Below, piece by piece: positions 10,323 to 11,417 of a stretch of DNA of 11,417 nt. Under the pieces are notes generated by a model. The model was not told the DNA's origin. It searched no databases and saw only the letters and a list, made by a program, of their open reading frames with translations. The stretch is taken from positions 1 to 11,417 of the forward strand of contig CAZIET010000020.1 of the NCBI GenBank assembly GCA_964538405.1, written 5' to 3'. Numbering within the stretch: the first letter of the stretch is position 1; every line of letters begins with the position of its first letter. The position numbers were made by a program, and so were the translations under genes. The stretch comes from JAGVWT01 sp964538405. GTDB taxonomy: Archaea; Nanobdellota; Nanobdellia; Pacearchaeales; GW2011-AR1.

Positions 10323-11417
10323 ATGGACTTAAGAAACATTCTGACTTACATTCCAGAAGTCAAAAAACCTGATGAAAAAAAGCTTGCTTTCAGCACAAAA
10401 CTTAAATGGACATTAATTGTGCTTGTCGCTTTTTTCGTCTTAGCGAACATCCCTCTTTTTGGATTGTCCAACAATGCATTGGAAAGATTCGAATATCTCG
10501 CAATAATTCTCGGAACTGATTTCGGAAGCATAATTTCCCTTGGAGTAGGTCCTATAGTCATGGCTTCCATTATATTGCAGTTGCTTACAGGATCAAAAAT
10601 CCTTAACATTGACACAACAACCGAAGAAGGAAAGAAATTTTTCCAAGGAGTTCAGAAAATATTGATTTTATTCTTCATAGTATTTGAAGCACTAGTTTAT
10701 GTTTTGATGCAAGGACTGGAAGCCGCGCCAGGGTTTACCATAATAGTCATATCTCAACTAATTCTTGGTGGTTTGGCAATTTTTTACATGGATGGAATAA
10801 CAAGCAAATGGGGATTTGGATCCGGAGTTAGCCTGTTCATTGGAGCGGGAGTAAGCTGGAGATTGGTAACAAGCGCATTCCAGTTTGTAAATCAGCAAGG
10901 AGAAAATTGTCTTATCAATTTTGGAAATGTCGCATGTTCTGGTAAGGTTTTAGTCCTAGTGCAATCGGTAATCAACAGATATTCTGTAGAATTCTGGAGC
11001 GCATTTGCCGCAATCATTATTACAATAATCATTTTCTTGATGGTTGTTTGGGCGCAATCATTGAAGGTAGAGATTCCTTTGTCATTCAGCAGAATAAGGG
11101 GATATGCAATAAAATACCCATTGCAGTTTTTTTACACCTCAGTTATTCCAGTTATTTTGACTGCTGCTTTAGTGGCCAATTTGCAATTGTTCGCGGGCAT
11201 ATTTGAAAATGCAGCAATACAATGCGCTTCGGGGGGAACATGCACCGGATTTGGAAAATTTGCGGCAAACCTTGATTTTCTTGGAAGATTTGTAAATGGG
11301 CAACCCATTTCCGGTTTTGCATTCTGGATAGGATCAACAAACATGGTTGATTTGGCAATAAGAGGAGGATTCAGGGGAATTTATCTTATTCAGGGATTGA
11401 CACACATATTGTTCTTT
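10323..11417 (+). CDS. secY: Preprotein translocase subunit SecY (3' truncated)
   Basis: SecY forms the protein-conducting channel in the membrane. The frame is open for 365 codons to the window edge, so the last quarter or so is missing. Visible parts: cytoplasmic N-terminus with IPEVKKP and KLKWTLIVLVAFFVLANIPLFGL (TM1, about residues 27-48), the plug/TM2 region with GVGPIVMASIILQLLTGSKI (residues 75-94), TM3 and TM4, the cytoplasmic loop leading to KWGFGSGVSLFIGAG (TM5, from about 163), TM6, the loop VEIPLSFSRIRGYAIKYPLQFFYTSVIPVIL into TM7, and the start of TM8 (RGIYLIQGLTHILFF). Cysteines C196/C205 and C301/C307 fall in the predicted external loops 5-6 and 7-8. It is the usual last gene of the archaeal spc block. 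Confidence 0.96.
   Translation, partial: MDLRNILTYIPEVKKPDEKKLAFSTKLKWTLIVLVAFFVLANIPLFGLSNNALERFEYLAIILGTDFGSIISLGVGPIVMASIILQLLTGSKILNIDTTTEEGKKFFQGVQKILILFFIVFEALVYVLMQGLEAAPGFTIIVISQLILGGLAIFYMDGITSKWGFGSGVSLFIGAGVSWRLVTSAFQFVNQQGENCLINFGNVACSGKVLVLVQSVINRYSVEFWSAFAAIIITIIIFLMVVWAQSLKVEIPLSFSRIRGYAIKYPLQFFYTSVIPVILTAALVANLQLFAGIFENAAIQCASGGTCTGFGKFAANLDFLGRFVNGQPISGFAFWIGSTNMVDLAIRGGFRGIYLIQGLTHILFF

Noticed and set aside
1..11417. CRISPR arrays, tRNA, rRNA genes or riboswitches.
   Set aside because: No regularly spaced repeats, no cloverleaf-like segment and no leader region of sufficient size are visible; nearly every base is coding.

Overview
The window is an archaeal ribosomal-protein operon, S10 end plus the whole spc block, all on the + strand. 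Gene order is uS19, uL22, uS3, uL29, aIF1, (30-N gap), uS17, uL14, uL24, eS4, uL5, uS14, uS8, uL6, eL32, eL19, uL18, uS5, uL30, uL15, secY. The archaeal-only members (eS4, eL32, eL19, aIF1) and a TATA box before secY rule out bacteria. A-rich DNA, very tight packing and the absence of the RNase P protein gene usually found between aIF1 and uS17 suggest a reduced-genome lineage, possibly DPANN (Pacearchaeota/Woesearchaeota-like). That placement is an inference from style, not from a phylogeny.

The unusual feature is that this otherwise canonical block is interrupted by small ORFs that are not ribosomal proteins. Five are complete (110, 90, 83, 108 and 114 codons of protein at 1266-1598, 3149-3421, 5354-5605, 6224-6550 and 9498-9842). 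A sixth is the 3' end of a possible methyltransferase-like gene at 2-352, just before uS19. They sit exactly between ribosomal genes, on the same strand, joined by the same minimal junctions (TAA-A-ATG or ATGA overlaps), so they must be co-transcribed. Their leucine codon choice differs sharply from the ribosomal genes (TTA 34 of 51 against 8 of 51 by hand count). I recognise none of the five complete ones.

Layout: 1-352 truncated insert 0; 354-1264 uS19 and uL22; 1266-1598 insert 1; 1600-2729 uS3, uL29, aIF1 (aIF1 has strikingly different, G/C-ending codons); 2738-2767 assembly gap; 2778-3152 uS17; 3149-3421 insert 2; 3418-5352 uL14, uL24, eS4, uL5; 5354-5605 insert 3; 5607-6222 uS14 and uS8; 6224-6550 insert 4; 6552-9496 uL6 (interrupted by an in-frame TGA), eL32, eL19, uL18, uS5, uL30; 9498-9842 insert 5; 9839-10288 uL15; 10323 to the window end secY (3' truncated), with its own promoter and an apparently leaderless start.

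Together the genes make components of both ribosomal subunits, a start-codon selection factor and the translocon pore. Gene overlaps and Shine-Dalgarno-like motifs buried in the preceding gene point to translational coupling. Several inserted ORFs carry, in their last codons, the purine-rich motif that would serve the next ribosomal gene. No stretch over 300 bases lacks a gene; the longest untranslated stretches are the 48 bases between aIF1 and uS17 that contain the gap, and the 34 bases before secY.
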